The notes beneath the pieces are model-generated. The model was given only the letters and a program-made list of their open reading frames with translations. It did not search any database and had not been told where the DNA came from. The position numbers and the translations under genes were made by a program. From Owenia fusiformis (lineage: Eukaryota; Annelida; Polychaeta; Sabellida; Oweniidae): a stretch of 64,000 nt of DNA. Location of the stretch: contig CAIIXF020000004.1 in assembly GCA_903813345.2 (NCBI GenBank), positions 5,725,525 to 5,789,524 of the forward strand, given 5' to 3'. Positions 1 to 12,990 of the stretch are shown here, piece by piece (positions within the stretch are counted from its first letter, which is position 1; every line of letters starts with the position of its first letter).

Positions 1-2030
1 AGTCCACAAAAAACTATAGCAAAAGTACAATTTATAATAAGTGTAATTTTGTTAATATTGACTCATTTTTGATTTAACTTTTATTGATATTTATTTTTTA
101 TTGATTTATTTATTCATTATATATGTTTTCCTTATAACTCAAATTGTTTAAAATAATTTTCCTGCCAGATTGTGAAATGTTATTTCAATTCATTTGAGAG
201 CACATTGATATTAATCGTTCATCAAGGTTCAAGGTTATAATATATAATTTCACCAGTTGACCTTAACATCTAATCTAATCTATAACATGCGGAAAGCAAT
301 TTCTGATAATACAAAAACAAGTACATTTTGACAAACTATGCAATACATTTACATGTATAACAATTCGACCCATTATTTACACATTGTTATAATTGCATTT
401 AAGCTGATATTGAGAAATCAGAGGTTGAAGTCGAGGTCTTCATAACTTTTGAGTAGTAATTTTTAAAGACTTGTTTTCGTGTGAGTAATCATGTGCATAT
501 GTGGGCCTTGCAGAGCAAAAATCACTGAATTTTGAATTACATTCAGTAAAACACATCTTTTTAAGGGTTTCTTGTTTTTGAAATATCAAATATATGACTG
601 TCTGGGAACATGTATAAAAAAGATCGAGTCGAATACACCAATAAAGAGATATTTCTTGTTATACATGTTCCTGGGCCTATGAAATTGAATCTGGAATAAT
701 CGTAATACAAGGAGAAAGATCAATAAAATGATGTCATTCTTTGACACCATGCACAAATTCTAGTACGTCAAATATCATCACATTAGAAGAAAGCAGTATC
801 ATTGGCTGAACTCGTTCAAATAGAAATGACTGCAGCTCATTACACTTGAATTATCAATTCTAAATTCAATCAGGGTGATACTTAACCCGTTGAAATAATA
901 TTCACTCTTATTAGGGAGTAATGAGAATGATCATAAAATGACAACAAACTTCTGAGACCACTGATTTTTAGTTTATATTTTGAAATATAGATGTCACCTA
1001 TGATATTTTCTTTATATTACGATTTCCATCGATAAAAATTGGTTCTTAGAATATTTTCAAAATTATTGAGAGAATCAGTACATTTTTACAAGGCTCGGAG
1101 GAAGTTTTTCAGTTCGATTTAACATTCCATGAAATAATTATAAGAAAATGTTGAATTCATTCCATGTGTCTGGTTAATCATAATAGAAATATTTTTTCAT
1201 AAAGATGGCAGTACGAGTACAGTCAATCTGGTTTATACGAGGGATGCAGATCAATAAGTAATGGAGAGAAAATCATAAAATTCCATCACTGGTACCATCT
1301 TCATCACGGCCTTAGTTGCGTTAATTGTTGACGTTTATTGGCGTTTCTCACTTTTTTCCTGATATATATTTTTCTGAAATCCTGGCTAGAAGGTATGCGA
1401 CGTTTGGAGTACAACCATGTTTTGCAGTATTTTGAACAGCCTTCTGGAAGTGTTTTCATTTTCCCGTGGCAATGTCTAGTATAGACATAGCGGTGGTAAA
1501 TAAAAATAGAATTAAAATTAAGAATTATTCATTCTCTTTCAAATATATTCAATTTACCGTTCATATTATTTTTAATACTGGCTTCTGTTCAAAAGTCGTG
1601 TTTCTACATTTTTCCAATGAATGCTTTGGGAATCCGATTAACCCTTTCCCATTACAAATATTTGAAAATTGAATTAAATCGACGACTACAATAATACAAT
1701 GGATCTACTTTTGATCTCTTGTCACTTATAGTTGCATATATATTGAGTACATTATTAAAATCGTATTATTCACCAATGCTTGTATTGATGCCAGGGGTAA
1801 CATTGCTTGCTTTTGTTGCTTGTTGTTCCATTGACTTATAGCGTATTTATTTACGTTGACTTGACAATTAAATGGATTTACCTAAATACACCGACCAAAT
1901 ATATTACAATGTGCAAAGATCATTTTACATATAGCGCTAAGTTTCTCAAAAAGGCATAATAAGTGTTTAATTTGGACCTTTGATTTTAATGGCAAATAAC
2001 TCACTTTTTCAGTAAAAGTAACATTTCATT
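1..2030. other. Non-coding AT-rich stretch
   Basis: No reading frame here looks like a gene. The longest ones are short, low-complexity and lack recognisable domains or splice context. I see nothing in it that I can name. Confidence 0.6.
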
Positions 2031-2034
2031 ACAG

Positions 2035-2400
2035 TAACATATGGAACATTACACCTAGAATTGTGTTTTTAAAGAATGTTTATCAACTTTGAAAATTTAA
2101 TATAATGTAACTACTAGATCGGGAAGATTCCCCATAGGCCCCATGTTATGAATCACAAATATCTTTGCTTGTATAGGGCAGATATTTTCTTTAACTGGAC
2201 GTATTTTAATTTGTATAACTATAAGAAACATAGAAGGAAAATATAAACACTGGACCACTAAAACTGATGGATTCAAGTACAAGGGAATATTCTAATGTTT
2301 TTGAATAAATGAATGTATTTTCTGCCATGTCATCTGCCCCGAATTAGCCACCTGGTGAGGAAACTGGTAACTACCTAGTCACATCTGGGTTAAAGTGAAA
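2035..2400. repeat. Dispersed ~350-bp repeat, copy 1
   Basis: This stretch is clearly similar, with small indels, to 33,700-34,016 in the same orientation. Shared landmarks are 'cccataggccccatgtt' versus 'cccatagaccccatgtt' and 'attagccacctggtg' near the right end. It is an interspersed repeat of unknown class; I see no long terminal inverted repeats and no coding potential. Confidence 0.65.
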
Positions 2401-3047
2401 GTTAAATTATCATCATGAATAAAAATGGTCCTATTTAGGATGGTAATGAAGCGTCTAGTCCTTTAAATATTGTGGCATTTAAACAAATTGACAAAACTTA
2501 GAAGCAGATTGTTTTTTAACTTTATTTATTTCATTTATCTATTCTTTTTTTATTTCAACGGCCTACATTTGTGTGACCATATCGATTTAAAAAACTGACA
2601 TTTCAGACAGAATTTATAAAATTATTTAAACATTTTCTCAAGATGCAATGTTCATCAACTTTACCATAATCATATTCATCTCCATGGTAAATTTGATCAT
2701 GACCACATCAATCATCTTATTAAATATTATATATAAACTTGTTTTCATGCACATCAGTTTGATTTTAACCGTTCACGCTAACACCCATTTACTTGTGTAG
2801 GCAGTGTTTTTTGGCAAGGGGATAGAGAACCATTCAACGCTTCATGTGTGTGAGTTATACTCTCTCATAATGGTATAATGTTTCTGCATTAAATAGTCCT
2901 CGGCCCAAAATCACTCATATAGCTGTCCACATGGTATTCATTTTTTCTTTTTTTGCATTATAGGTGTCCTTTAAGGGGCGTTCTAACTGATCTGTAATCA
3001 TAGCACCTATTGTTTTATAATTGCTAAGCAACCGCTACTTCGTCAGG

Positions 3048-3883
3048 CTATTGTAGGAAGATTCTCATGACGACTGTTGCTATTGCTAATAGGCTAATTG
3101 TTGTCTGAGTTGCACCACTTCCTCCCCAATTCTAAAAATATATGAAGACAAAACATAAATCATATGACAAAATTATGAAATCAGTATCACGTTCTCAACG
3201 TAGTATGTGTAGTAATGTATTAAAGTAACTTCATCCAATAAACAAAGGCAAGCTTTTTGAAAAATGTACAATTAACCAGAAATATATATATAGTTAAATA
3301 CAGATATTACTTTGAATATAAGAGTTCGAAATGAAGGCAAGCACTACACTCAGCATGTTTGAATAAAACATTGAGTCATTTTGCTGAACATTGCCATCTT
3401 TATTTAAAAAAGAACTCATATTAATTATAGGAAGCGAATTGAACTATGACTCAATTTCAATTAGATATACATTTAATGGTGTCTCCTAAGGCGATGCCGG
3501 CAGTTTTTAAAGTATTTATTATTGTTTTGAAATGTAGTTTTTAAACCCTTGACACAGAAATAAAATATTTTGAACTTTAAAAACTAATTATTTAGTAATC
3601 AATTTAGTAGACTTACACTTCCATCGGTGGTTGTCGCAATTGCTCCATTTGCTCCGTTATTTGTAGTATTGCTTGTCGTGGCATTAGGATTCACGGTAGT
3701 AGCTGCAACTGTGGTTGTTTCAGGTTCTATGGTGGTTGAATTTCCATCTGTTGTTGTGGATTCCTCGGTTGTTGTGGGTTCTTCGGTTGTTGTGGTTGAA
3801 TTCGATGCACCTACATTTGTGACACCACACACGAGCATGAACAATGCTATAGCGACCAAAACTGACACCATCTTGTTTTCCAT
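3048..3883 (-). CDS. Small secreted Thr-rich mucin-like protein with GPI-type tail
   Basis: Two coding exons on the minus strand join in phase 0: 3,617-3,883 (donor GTAAGT at 3,611-3,616) and 3,048-3,131 (acceptor TTTTTAG). The start MENKM opens a typical signal peptide (VSVLVAIALFMLVCG). A Ser/Thr-rich region follows, with TTTEEP/TTTDGN-like motifs and several N-x-S/T sites, as in heavily O-glycosylated mucin-like proteins. The second exon encodes a small-residue segment (GGSGA), a hydrophobic run (ISLLAIATVVM) and almost nothing after it, which is the layout of a GPI-attachment signal. The total is about 116 residues. A longer in-frame start at 3,949 lies upstream of a 3' splice site (TTTTGTTCCAG, exon from about 3,931) and is rejected. 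A cell-surface or secreted-coat role is inferred; no specific function is recognised. Confidence 0.75.
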
Positions 3884-4240
3884 TTTAATTTGGTAATTTA
3901 ATGGGTCTGATGTGCTGATAATTATTTCACCTGGAACAAAATTGAGCAAATTATTAATGGTAAAACAATATACTACATTGTAATATAAGCTTTTATAAAG
4001 AGCTATAGTTATTTATCTTATTTCATCTTGAATTCTAAGTTTTATGTAGTACATAAGGTTAGTGCTTTGATGCTTTAAAGATTCCATTTGAAATATATTT
4101 CAATGAGATTAAACAGATTGTTTTCGTTTACATTAAGATACATTATTCATGAATTCATTTAAATTATAGTTGATCATATAATATCTTTATGTATACATTT
4201 GTTTTATGAATTATTATGAAATTATGATTATTAAACTTAC

Positions 4241-4278
4241 CTCCTTTGTAGTCGTAGTGTTGCGTTCCAAATACTGTA
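4241..4278 (-). other. 5' non-coding exon of the mucin-like gene
   Basis: The minus strand reads AAAGGAG then GTAAGT (4,235-4,240), a good splice donor. A TATA box lies upstream and a matching acceptor (TTGTTCCAG) precedes the coding exon near 3,931. The right edge is an estimated start of transcription about 25-30 bases below the TATA box. Confidence 0.6.
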
Positions 4279-4300
4279 CTGCCCAAATCATTTTCTAAAT

Positions 4301-4311
4301 CCTATTTATAT
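4301..4311 (-). promoter_or_regulatory. TATA box of the mucin-like gene
   Basis: The minus strand reads GATATAAATAGG here, a strong metazoan TATA box. It is placed correctly upstream of the non-coding first exon, whose donor is at 4,240. Confidence 0.65.
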
Positions 4312-4733
4312 CGGATTTGCTTGGCAACCCCTAACAATTATGGTGTCCAGGAGATTAATCTTTTGAATTGTTGATCTCATTTAAAAAGAAATTAGGTTTG
4401 AAAGAGCACAAGATTAATCGTTTTATTCACCATAGATGATATTGCTATGCGTTTGGCAAATATTTTGCACTTTGAATAACACTCTTGTCCTCAAATCCAG
4501 ACCACAAGGTGTAATAATGATTATTATATAATAATCAGCGTTCTCCACAGGATTTTGTTCTGAAGTTGGTACACAATTATAATTTTCATATAATTCAGAC
4601 CGTAATTGGTCAAAATGTACCCATTTATCCCATACTTAGGAGTGTTATAGGTAAATAACATGCGGGAATATAATTTATATCTGAGGTGAGCGGGAGATAC
4701 ATAGATCTCCCGCTGAGGTGAGAGGGAGATTTA

Positions 4734-5293
4734 CACAGGGCGTATCAAAAAAAGTAACAGGCAGTTATCTCGTAAAATCACATGACTACATCACTTTTAT
4801 TTAATTTACCATGAAGCCACATCCCTCCACACCCCATCCCTCATTGCAATGAAATGTCATTCATTCACATGTGGTCATGGTTGGGCAAGAAATCCTTCCA
4901 TTTGCACAGTGTGTCAAAATCGGCTCTGAACCAAGTATCAGATATGAGTCCAGGCTCAGTTTTACCCCACTTTGCGAATTTTAATGATTAATCGGCCAGC
5001 CATGACTTCCTGTGAATGAATGACATTCCATTGCAAAGAGGAGTAATTTGGCTTTTTGGTACATTGAATAAAATTGATGTACATATTTTCATTGGGCCCC
5101 GTACACTGACTTTCGCGATGTTTATAAATTGGTCCCAAGCTAATTTTGGCCCACTTTGCAAAAGGAATGATTACTAGCCCAACCATGACCCAATATCAAC
5201 GAATGATATACCATTGGAAAGAGGAGACTGTTATCACTGGTTTTGTACTTTTCCGAGATAACAATCTGTTGCGTTTTTTTTATACACACTGTA
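4734..5293. mobile_element. MITE-like element with ~40-bp inverted ends
   Basis: The left end (about 4,734: CACAGGGCGTATCAAAAAAA, then GTAAC...GTTATCTCG) is matched in inverted orientation by the right end near 5,291 (cgagataacaa...gttgcgtttttt...cacactgta). The ends abut TA dinucleotides. The interior has two diverged direct ~175-bp repeats ('ccactttgc...aatgattaatcggccagccatgac' and 'cccactttgcaaaaggaatgattactagcccaaccatgac'). It probably belongs to a Tc1/mariner-type MITE family, like the element at 21.7-22.2 kb. There is no transposase. Confidence 0.6.
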
Positions 5294-6214
5294 TATCAAC
5301 CGCTCAACAATTACCGGGAATTACGTTTTATGTTTAAAGCTGTGGAGTTTTTAAAAAACAATGACTGTTAAAACCTTTACATTTAGATACGATATTAAGG
5401 TTTTGATTGAAGTTATCATTTGTAGTTATTACATAAGGGTTCCACAACATTCAATGCATACTTAAATATAATCTAATCTACTAATCTTCAAAATCTATAA
5501 GTATAAAATTAATCTGGATCTGGTTAATGTTTATATAACAAATTGTAATTTGTATTATATGAAAAAAGTATAGGATAAATCAGTTATTACTTTCACTTTG
5601 CGAATTTTAATGATTAATCGGCCAGCCATGACTTCCTGTGAATGAATGACATTCCATTGCAAAGAGGAGTAATTTGGCTTTTTGGTACATTGAATAAAAT
5701 TGATGTACATATTTTCATTGGGCCCCGTACACTGACTTTCGCGATGTTTATAAATTGGTCCCAAGCTAATTTTGGCCCACTTTGCAAAAGGAATGATTAC
5801 TAGCCCAACCATGACCATATATCAACGAATGATATACCATTGGAAAGAGGAGACTGTTATCACTGGTTTTGTACTTTTCCGAGATAACAATCTGTTGCGT
5901 TTTTTTATACACACTGTATATCAACCGCTCAACAATTACCGGGAATTACGTTTTATGTTTAAAGCTGTGGAGTTTTTAAAAAACAATGACTGTTAAAACC
6001 TTTACATTTAGATACGATATTAAGGTTTTGATTGAAGTTATCATTTGTAGTTATTACATAAGGGTTCCACAACATTCAATGCATACTTAAATATAATCTA
6101 ATCTACTAATCTTCAAAATCTATAAGTATAAAATTAATCTGGATCTGGTTAATGTTTATATAACAAATTGTAATTTGTATTATATGAAAAAAGTATAGGA
6201 TAAATCAGTTATTA
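4970..6214. repeat. Tandem duplication, unit ~624 bp
   Basis: Positions ~4,970-5,592 and ~5,596-6,214 are near-identical direct copies offset by 626 bp, with only a few substitutions and homopolymer differences. The unit takes in the right two-thirds of the MITE and about 300 bp of flank. The high identity suggests a recent event. The small reading frames inside are copies of each other and not convincing genes. Confidence 0.85.
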
Positions 6215-6334
6215 AATGGTCGATTTTTGATACGGGGTATATCCCTTGGTAAATACAATCAACCCTCGGTCCCTCGGGTAGATATATTGTATTTCCCTCA
6301 GATATACCCTGTATCAAAACATCCGATTAAATAA
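6208..6334. mobile_element. Short palindromic foldback MITE
   Basis: This is an almost complete palindrome: 'gttattaaatgg...' at the left is the reverse complement of '...ccgattaaataac' at the right. Arms 'gatacggggtatatccc' and 'gatataccctgtatc' flank a GC-rich centre (ccctcggtccctcggg). A related palindrome is at about 12,250-12,360. Confidence 0.65.
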
Positions 6335-6339
6335 CCTCT

Positions 6340-8680
6340 CTTTATCTCATTTTCAAGTGGGCGCAAAGTGATTTTTAAATGGGTGCAAGCCTCTTTTTAA
6401 AATCTCTGCCCCCCTGCTTTTATACTGGGGAGATCACTGAAAATATTATAATTTTCTACACCCATGGTAGCTCGTCAAACACAAAGAACTCAAAAGCGTT
6501 GATATGGTTGCGGGATCTCAACCCTTGATTTCAGGAGAGCAAGATAGATTCACATTTTCTCAGAGGGACTTGGCGGAAAACGTGTTTTCTACATGAAAAA
6601 TGTTTTTTATGTTGAAAAATAATCTTAGTCTTTCTGAAGTTGCCCTTACGAATCCTTGATTTACTGATGTTTTTGCTTCATCTATATCATTCCTATTCTA
6701 TTTCAGGGGTACAGTAGCGAAAGTTATAATTAGGAGGCTCACAGGTGCTTTAGAATTTTGGTTTCTTTATTTCAATATTCAAAATTAACATACAAATGAC
6801 AGGACCTAGGCTGACTACAGCAATATTGGCCCTGTTAATACAAAGTATATTACAAACAACAAAAAGTGGCTACCAACATGTGTGGCAAAAATGTGTATTT
6901 ATATTAGTTAATACATTTACACAAAAGATGTAAAATACTGAAGAATTGCATGTTAAGTAAAGAAAAAGTTCATTTCTGGCATGTTCCCGGGTTCCCCCAA
7001 AAGTTTCTTTCCGATATCTTTGAACAGAGGGCATTTTTAAGAGTAGGTGCTTTTGGGACTTCCAATGCCCTGAAAGTTATGTTGGAAAAGATGACCAGTA
7101 AAATGAAATGAAATCTCATTCTGTTTCTTGTTCTATTCTTGTAAAATCAAGAATTGTGGTTGTTAAATGCTTCTTATTCCTTAAATATTTACCAAAGGTG
7201 TTGAAACTAGATGGTGAAAATTATTTGGAATAGCTTCCCATTCTCTTATGGCATTTGTTTTCACCAAATATAATAATCATTATTACACCTCGTGGTCTGG
7301 ATTTGAAGACAAGACCATTATTGAATGGAGGGGGAGGGGTGGATGGAGGGGGTGATTATATGTCTTTATGATGGAACAAATTCACAAGTACATGTACTCG
7401 TGTATTTGAAAAAACTAAACTCAGTACCCCAGTAAGAAACTGGATATTATATCTCTGGAGAATGAAAAATGGGAAAATTTGGAGTCATAATAATAAATTC
7501 AATTAGCATGTCTTATCATGTCTTATATACACGTTATCCCCCCTCCATACAATATTAATTAGTATTGTGATAATAACGTCCCTTATACCTATTTATTACA
7601 GGTCGTGTCGACCATTGTTGCCCGATTTATAGCAAAAACATTGACTTTTGCATGTTGGTGATGATGCGCCTTTTTTAATCAATATTAGAAGGGTATCAGT
7701 TCAAAAAATAATTTTGCCATGCACTGCGCCTATTCATTTGGCAATTAAATTGTAAATTTTCTCTTGAAAAAATAAATCTTCCAAATTTGTTGAGTTTTCT
7801 TGCAGAAATTGCCAAATCCCCCCCCCCCTACTTCCAACTACATGTAGCTTTCATCTGTCTACTTATGCTCCTACTAGGAACCTGGGTTGAACTTGGAGGG
7901 AAATACCAATGTAAAAATGTGGGTAAAATGTAAGATTTTTCAAGTTTCTCAAAGTTTGTCCTTATACTTCATTATTTCTTGCGATGAAACTGTAACCTGA
8001 TTAAAGCATTCTTTACGAATTGCTCACTATATGTCAGCATTACATTTTTTGAGACATTTGAAGAGAAATTTAAAGATCAAAGGTCAAGGTCATTAAAGGT
8101 CACAAACTGTGGTATTGAATTGTTTAACTTTTTGTACGCTAAGTGTTCAGTTTACTTTATGAATACTTAAGTTACAGAGCTTCAAAGTCATTTTTGAAAA
8201 TCAGTTTTCGCCTTCTGTGTAGTTTCAATGGGAAAAATGATTTTGTCTTTGAAGACCTATAATTTTTTTAAACCTGAAGAAACGTATCAATTTTTTATAA
8301 GATAAAGTTAGCAAATTCAATTGACTACCTGTATTTTGCAAGAACTTGGGCGGATGAATATTCTGTCATATGACTTGCGGCAAACCTATCATTTCCCATT
8401 GGTTTACATGGGGATGTAAAAAAGTAGAAAATTGGGAAAATTTGGAGGCATTGGAAATGAAGTCAAGTTACATCCAAATCAATAGTATTTTGTTAACAGG
8501 TTAAGTTAATGAAAATCCAAACATAAAGAGGCTTTAACACGTAGTTTAATGAAAGAGCTAAGGTTGCCAAATTTATGGAGGGGAGTGTACATCCTTCTGG
8601 CTCTGGTACATATATCTGAAGTGTGTTTTTCCTAATGCGCCAGAGGGATGTAAAAAGTAAAAACAAACCTGATCCATTTT
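6340..8680. other. Non-coding stretch
   Basis: No supported gene. At 7,262-7,315 there is an inverted copy of 4,485-4,535 ('...aataatcattattacacct...'). At ~7,555-7,615 a ~60-bp segment ('gtgataataacgtccctta...') recurs inside the mariner element at ~44,570-44,625. A poly-C tract lies near 7,820. Confidence 0.5.
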
Positions 8681-8689
8681 TATTGTCTA

Positions 8690-8925
8690 CAGTAGTGCCT
8701 TCATACTGTTGTTCTGAAAGAAATCATATTAATCATGGGAAGTTTATTAAACTATGACCAATTATTTAGTAATTAAGTAAGAGGACTTCCATCAGCGATA
8801 GACTTAACAATTGCTCCGGCGGCTCCATTTGCTTCATTATTTGCAAGTGTACCATTACTTGAAACTGTCTTGGCATTATTCAGGGTTCACGACTAATGTT
8901 GAAACAAGTATACCACAATTTACTA
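8690..8925 (-). pseudogene. Decayed copy of the mucin-like gene's first coding exon
   Basis: The minus strand is similar to the 3' part of the mucin-like exon at 3,600-3,700. The segments encoding NNxANGA(x)GAI and ADGS are recognisable. The GTAAGT donor after DGS is gone, the frame is interrupted, and no signal peptide can be found. Flanking sequence ('gaaatcatattaatcatgggaag') also matches the parent at 3,410-3,440, which indicates a segmental duplication and not a retrocopy. Confidence 0.6.
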
Positions 8926-8929
8926 TTTT

Positions 8930-10985
8930 GTTTTAAACTCAGTCCTTCGCATAATAGGCAATATGAGTAACCAAAACCCCAGAAAATCCTGAAGAACCCC
9001 AATTTTTATTACTTGGAACCTCTAGTATTGATATTGCTCTACCGATTCCTGTTTTTTAAAGCAAATCGCTTGGAGTTTTTTGAAGTTATGGAGGATTTCA
9101 GCAAGGGGCGATTTTCAAGTTATTTGAAAATATTTTCAAAAGGAATTTTTACCATCTTTACCATCACATTTTTTGGTGGTAAGAAAAGTCAAAAACAATT
9201 TTTATGTAGAACGTAGTGAATAATATAATTTTGTGTTTCTGTTTTTTAAAGAACTAAATGATATCTAATTATTTTTAAAATTGTTTTATCTGTGGAAAGT
9301 AAAAATGTGGTTACGCTGGTTAAAATTTTTTTAAAGAAAATCTAAAACTCTATCGATGTGTCTAAACATTTCTCAGGTACAATTTTGCATAATACTATAC
9401 ATTTCTAAAATTAAAAGTGAATTCCTTCGGCAGATTTTTATGAAACAAAATAAATGTATATACAAAACTAAATTTAAAACAAAAAATAGACTCTACATCT
9501 TTTGCTCATAAAAGGACCCCTGTTTAACCCCGCAATAACTTACTAGAACTAGAAAATTTTCGGTTGACACTAAAACTCTTATTCCTTTATCGCTTAAAGT
9601 ACAAACTGGCAGTCAAGTATGTCAGACCGACCGCTGTCAGTTTAGAAATAGGATACCATCTTGTTATTAAGTTGTATATTTAGCTTTAGCTCTAAGTGGA
9701 ATTGATCCTATGTATGACATGCATTCATCCATTATATGAACTTAAGGAACCAAGTACTTTAAAATATCAATGATCATTTTAAACCCATTAGCTTACGTAT
9801 TTAGTAAGACTATTTTATTGTATAATCAATAACATCATTGTATTTTAACGTGACATTATTTGTACACAATTTCATGAAAATATACATGTACTTATCATAA
9901 GCTAGGGGGAATCAATGGGTTTCGCTTAAGTTATTTTGTTCAATTTCTACAATGGATGCACTAATAACATGTGTTCAATTACTGGTGTGTAATGAGTCTT
10001 TCAACATTCTGATTTATCAGAACTCCTCTTTATTCAACGATTGACTATTCCAAAGGATAGAAAAGACCCTGGATCCCAAAATAGTCTATCACCAATATTG
10101 CCAAAGTGAACATAAAATCATGGGAAAATTATTATATAGCGAAATTATGTGCAACAGTACAATGGCTAATACTGAAATTGCTCAAGTATTAACTTCTTCA
10201 TTGTGGCTGTACTATTGGGTACGGTGATCTAAAACTACAATACTAATACTATAAACTGTGGTCAAGTGTTGGGGTCATGAATAACATAAACTATGAAGTC
10301 AAAACAATGAAAATACACCCCATAATTCAATGAGATTATCAACAAATAAATAATACAAATATGAGATTTGGATTATGCTATACCAACGATTCAAAATAAT
10401 ATCTTGGTCTCAATATTTTGTAACCTTAAATCCAATTGTAATAGTTCTGGTACTAGTACCTTTAACTTGTGGTTTTAGATTGCGATTTTTGTTTCGTTTA
10501 CGGAATAAAACGGAATTAAGACTATGTTTCCCAGCAAGTTCAAACGGCAATACGATATAGCACACGCTCATGGAAATAGACTCTACTTTCTAAAGACACC
10601 AAAAACATGACTAATGCTAGAAGAATGAAAGCGCCTTAGGGTCCCAACCTACTTTGTTAACACTCTCAGAAATGTGAAAAATGAGAGAAGTTATCATAAC
10701 CTTTCAAGAGGCTTTGTATTAAAAAACCTCGTACCTCGTACTCACGTACCCATGTACGTTGGGCATGATACAGTCTTTGAAGGGTTCAATTTTTGAAATA
10801 TTAAGATACAATCTCCGTCTTTGCTGAATTGTAGATACACACCCCATGCCGATAGATCGCCTAAAATTACATTCATATGATGCGAGACTCGACATTCAAC
10901 GGGAAACCATGAAGCAAATTTATTTTTTACTGCTTTATAAATGGTGAATGACAGTCACATTGATTTCTATAAGTAGGAGAATAGC
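8930..10985. other. Non-coding stretch
   Basis: No gene is supported; reading frames here are short and low in complexity. Around 10,090-10,140 ('aagtgaacataaaatcatggg') it is similar to 23,295-23,340. This marks the upstream part of the duplicated block that carries the channel genes. Confidence 0.5.
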
Positions 10986-10994
10986 ACGACGTCT

Positions 10995-11575
10995 TGATAT
11001 TTCAAGGTAACTCGTTTGAATAGTGATGGCGGTGATTGAAATTACGATGTAAAGATAAAACCACAAGGAAAGATTTGTAGATTTCTTTGCAAAACTAAGA
11101 AATATACATCACATATCGAATTTTTCAAAACAGAAAAACATATTGTGTAAACAGTAAGGCCTGCAGGTCCGATTCCCCCTAGTAGCATTAACATTGGTCT
11201 CTTGTATGTCATACAATTAATATTTGAAACACAACTATTATTCGAACTTATGATCGGACATAAGTATGATGCGTACTTCAAGGTTATAAAGTAATACTAT
11301 CTAGTATCATACCAATGTCCTATCAAAAGTTCGAATAACAGGTGCGTTTCAAATATTAATTGTGTGACATATACGAGACCAATGTTAATGCTACTAGGAG
11401 GAATCAGACATGTAGGCCTTACACTTTATACATGATTTTTTTGTGTTTCGGAAAATTCGATATGTGATATATGCTTCTTAGTTCCTCAAAGAAATCTACA
11501 AGTATTTCGTTGCAGTTTTATCTTGACATCATTTTGTCAACCACCGCCATCACTTTTCAAACGACGTTACATTGA
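10995..11575. mobile_element. Large foldback element (~275-bp inverted arms)
   Basis: The left arm (~10,998-11,265) is matched in inverted orientation by ~11,310-11,575. Examples are 'gtagcattaacattggtctc' against 'gagaccaatgttaatgctac', and 'agtgatggcggtg' against 'caccgccatcact'. The spacer is only some tens of bases. Arms have diverged with indels, so the insertion is not new. There is no coding region; the short frame at 11,042-11,281 lies in the arm. Confidence 0.75.
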
Positions 11576-12234
11576 AGTATTAATTAGTTGAATTAGTTGA
11601 TTGAATGTTTACTCTGGGATAGAATTTTACAAAAAAAGAATGATGCAAAGTCAAGAGTTTAAAACCGTCTAGACTTACTTTATTAAATAAACAAAATCCA
11701 TTTAATGAGCAATGGTATATAATACGAAGGATACGAGACTCATGACTTGCATTTTCAAAGTATGTTTACATAAAAAATCAAACGTTGAATAATGTTTTCC
11801 TTCAATATGAATAAATGTATTTATTGTGTCTAGAAAGTTCAGTATATACTTAGTTTGCGTTTCTATGGGTGCAAAATATTCAATTGATCTTACTAATATC
11901 AATTTACATCTATGCTTTTATAATAGCACAATACTCTATAATATAATAGTATAAATACTCTTTTCATGAAAAACATGTGATAACCTATAAGTTCAAATTG
12001 ATTTTACTTAAATGATTATATGGAACAATAAATAAACTAATACAAATTAAATGTTTGCACAATCAATGGCCGTTATTTGAATACCATAAATTTAAATATC
12101 TTTTTTGCTATTCCAATATTACCTAAAACCTATTTGCTCCAATCATTTGACTATTTGTTTCCCCCCTAGTAGAAATGTAAAAACAGATGCCGGGTATCTG
12201 GTCTATCGTGTGTCATCAGTATCTGCGAATGTTT

Positions 12235-12365
12235 CGAATATATGAGAGGTAAGGTATGGGAGGTTTTGGACATAGGGTATATCCTAAGGAAAATAAAGAT
12301 ATTTTACCAAGGGCCCGAGGGTCCGAGGTAAGATATCATATTTCCTGAGGGATATACGAGCATCA
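12235..12365. mobile_element. Palindromic MITE related to the 6.2-kb copy
   Basis: Left 'gggtatatcctaaggaaaat' pairs with right 'atttcctgagggatatac' around a GC-rich core (aagggcccgagggtccg). It shares the core style and arm motif of the palindrome at 6,208-6,334. Confidence 0.55.
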
Positions 12366-12544
12366 CATAACTAATAGTTTTATTAATTTGTTGATTAGTT
12401 TGTTTCAATTACTGAAATCAGAATGTTCCCTCGTGTCATTTCCATTTCTAAACATAAATTCACTATTTCCATTTCATTCTGGTCTGGTGTGTTGAGCATT
12501 AAAATCTGTTCCCTCTAGTCAGGTTGGATGATGAGGCAACCTTT

Positions 12545-12770
12545 TAATGAAAACTTTACTTCTCCTAAATAATGTAACTGTTGTAAACAATGAAAAATCA
12601 CCCATTCCAAGAATTTATCTGATGTTTTCTATATGACTTTACTCCTCCTTAATAATGTAAATGTGTTGAAAACACTGAAAACTTTACTTCTCCTTAATAA
12701 TGTAACTGTGTTGTTAACATTGAAAAATCACCAATCCCAAAGATTTATCTTTTAACTTTTTCTTAATAAT
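12545..12770. repeat. Local tandem repeat upstream of channel gene 1
   Basis: The phrase 'actttactYctcctWaataatgtaa...gaaaaatcacc...atttatct' occurs about three times between 12,550 and 12,760. The corresponding flanks of gene 2 (about 18,545) and gene 3 (about 23,720) carry single related copies, so the expansion is private to gene 1. Confidence 0.55.
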
Positions 12771-12990
12771 TCAATTAAAATAGATTTTTGGGATTCCTAT
12801 ACATGTTGGAGTACCTGACTTGTGGCCAGTTACTTTTTCATTCAAATTATTAATAATTTCTATAATTTCGAATGTGGTCTCTGAATAAGACCATTTTACA
12901 TTGGGTGAGATTACTTTGCCTCTATGTCACTATGACATGCTTTTAGTAATTTTTAACTCTGAAAAAATTATTGACTTATCAATAGGTACA

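Noticed and set aside
1466-1672. 68-residue frame
   Set aside because: Low-complexity AT-rich translation with no domain, splice context or duplicate.
3627-3896. 89-residue frame on the plus strand
   Set aside because: Antisense shadow of the Thr-rich mucin exon; Val-rich only because it is the complement of ACN codons.
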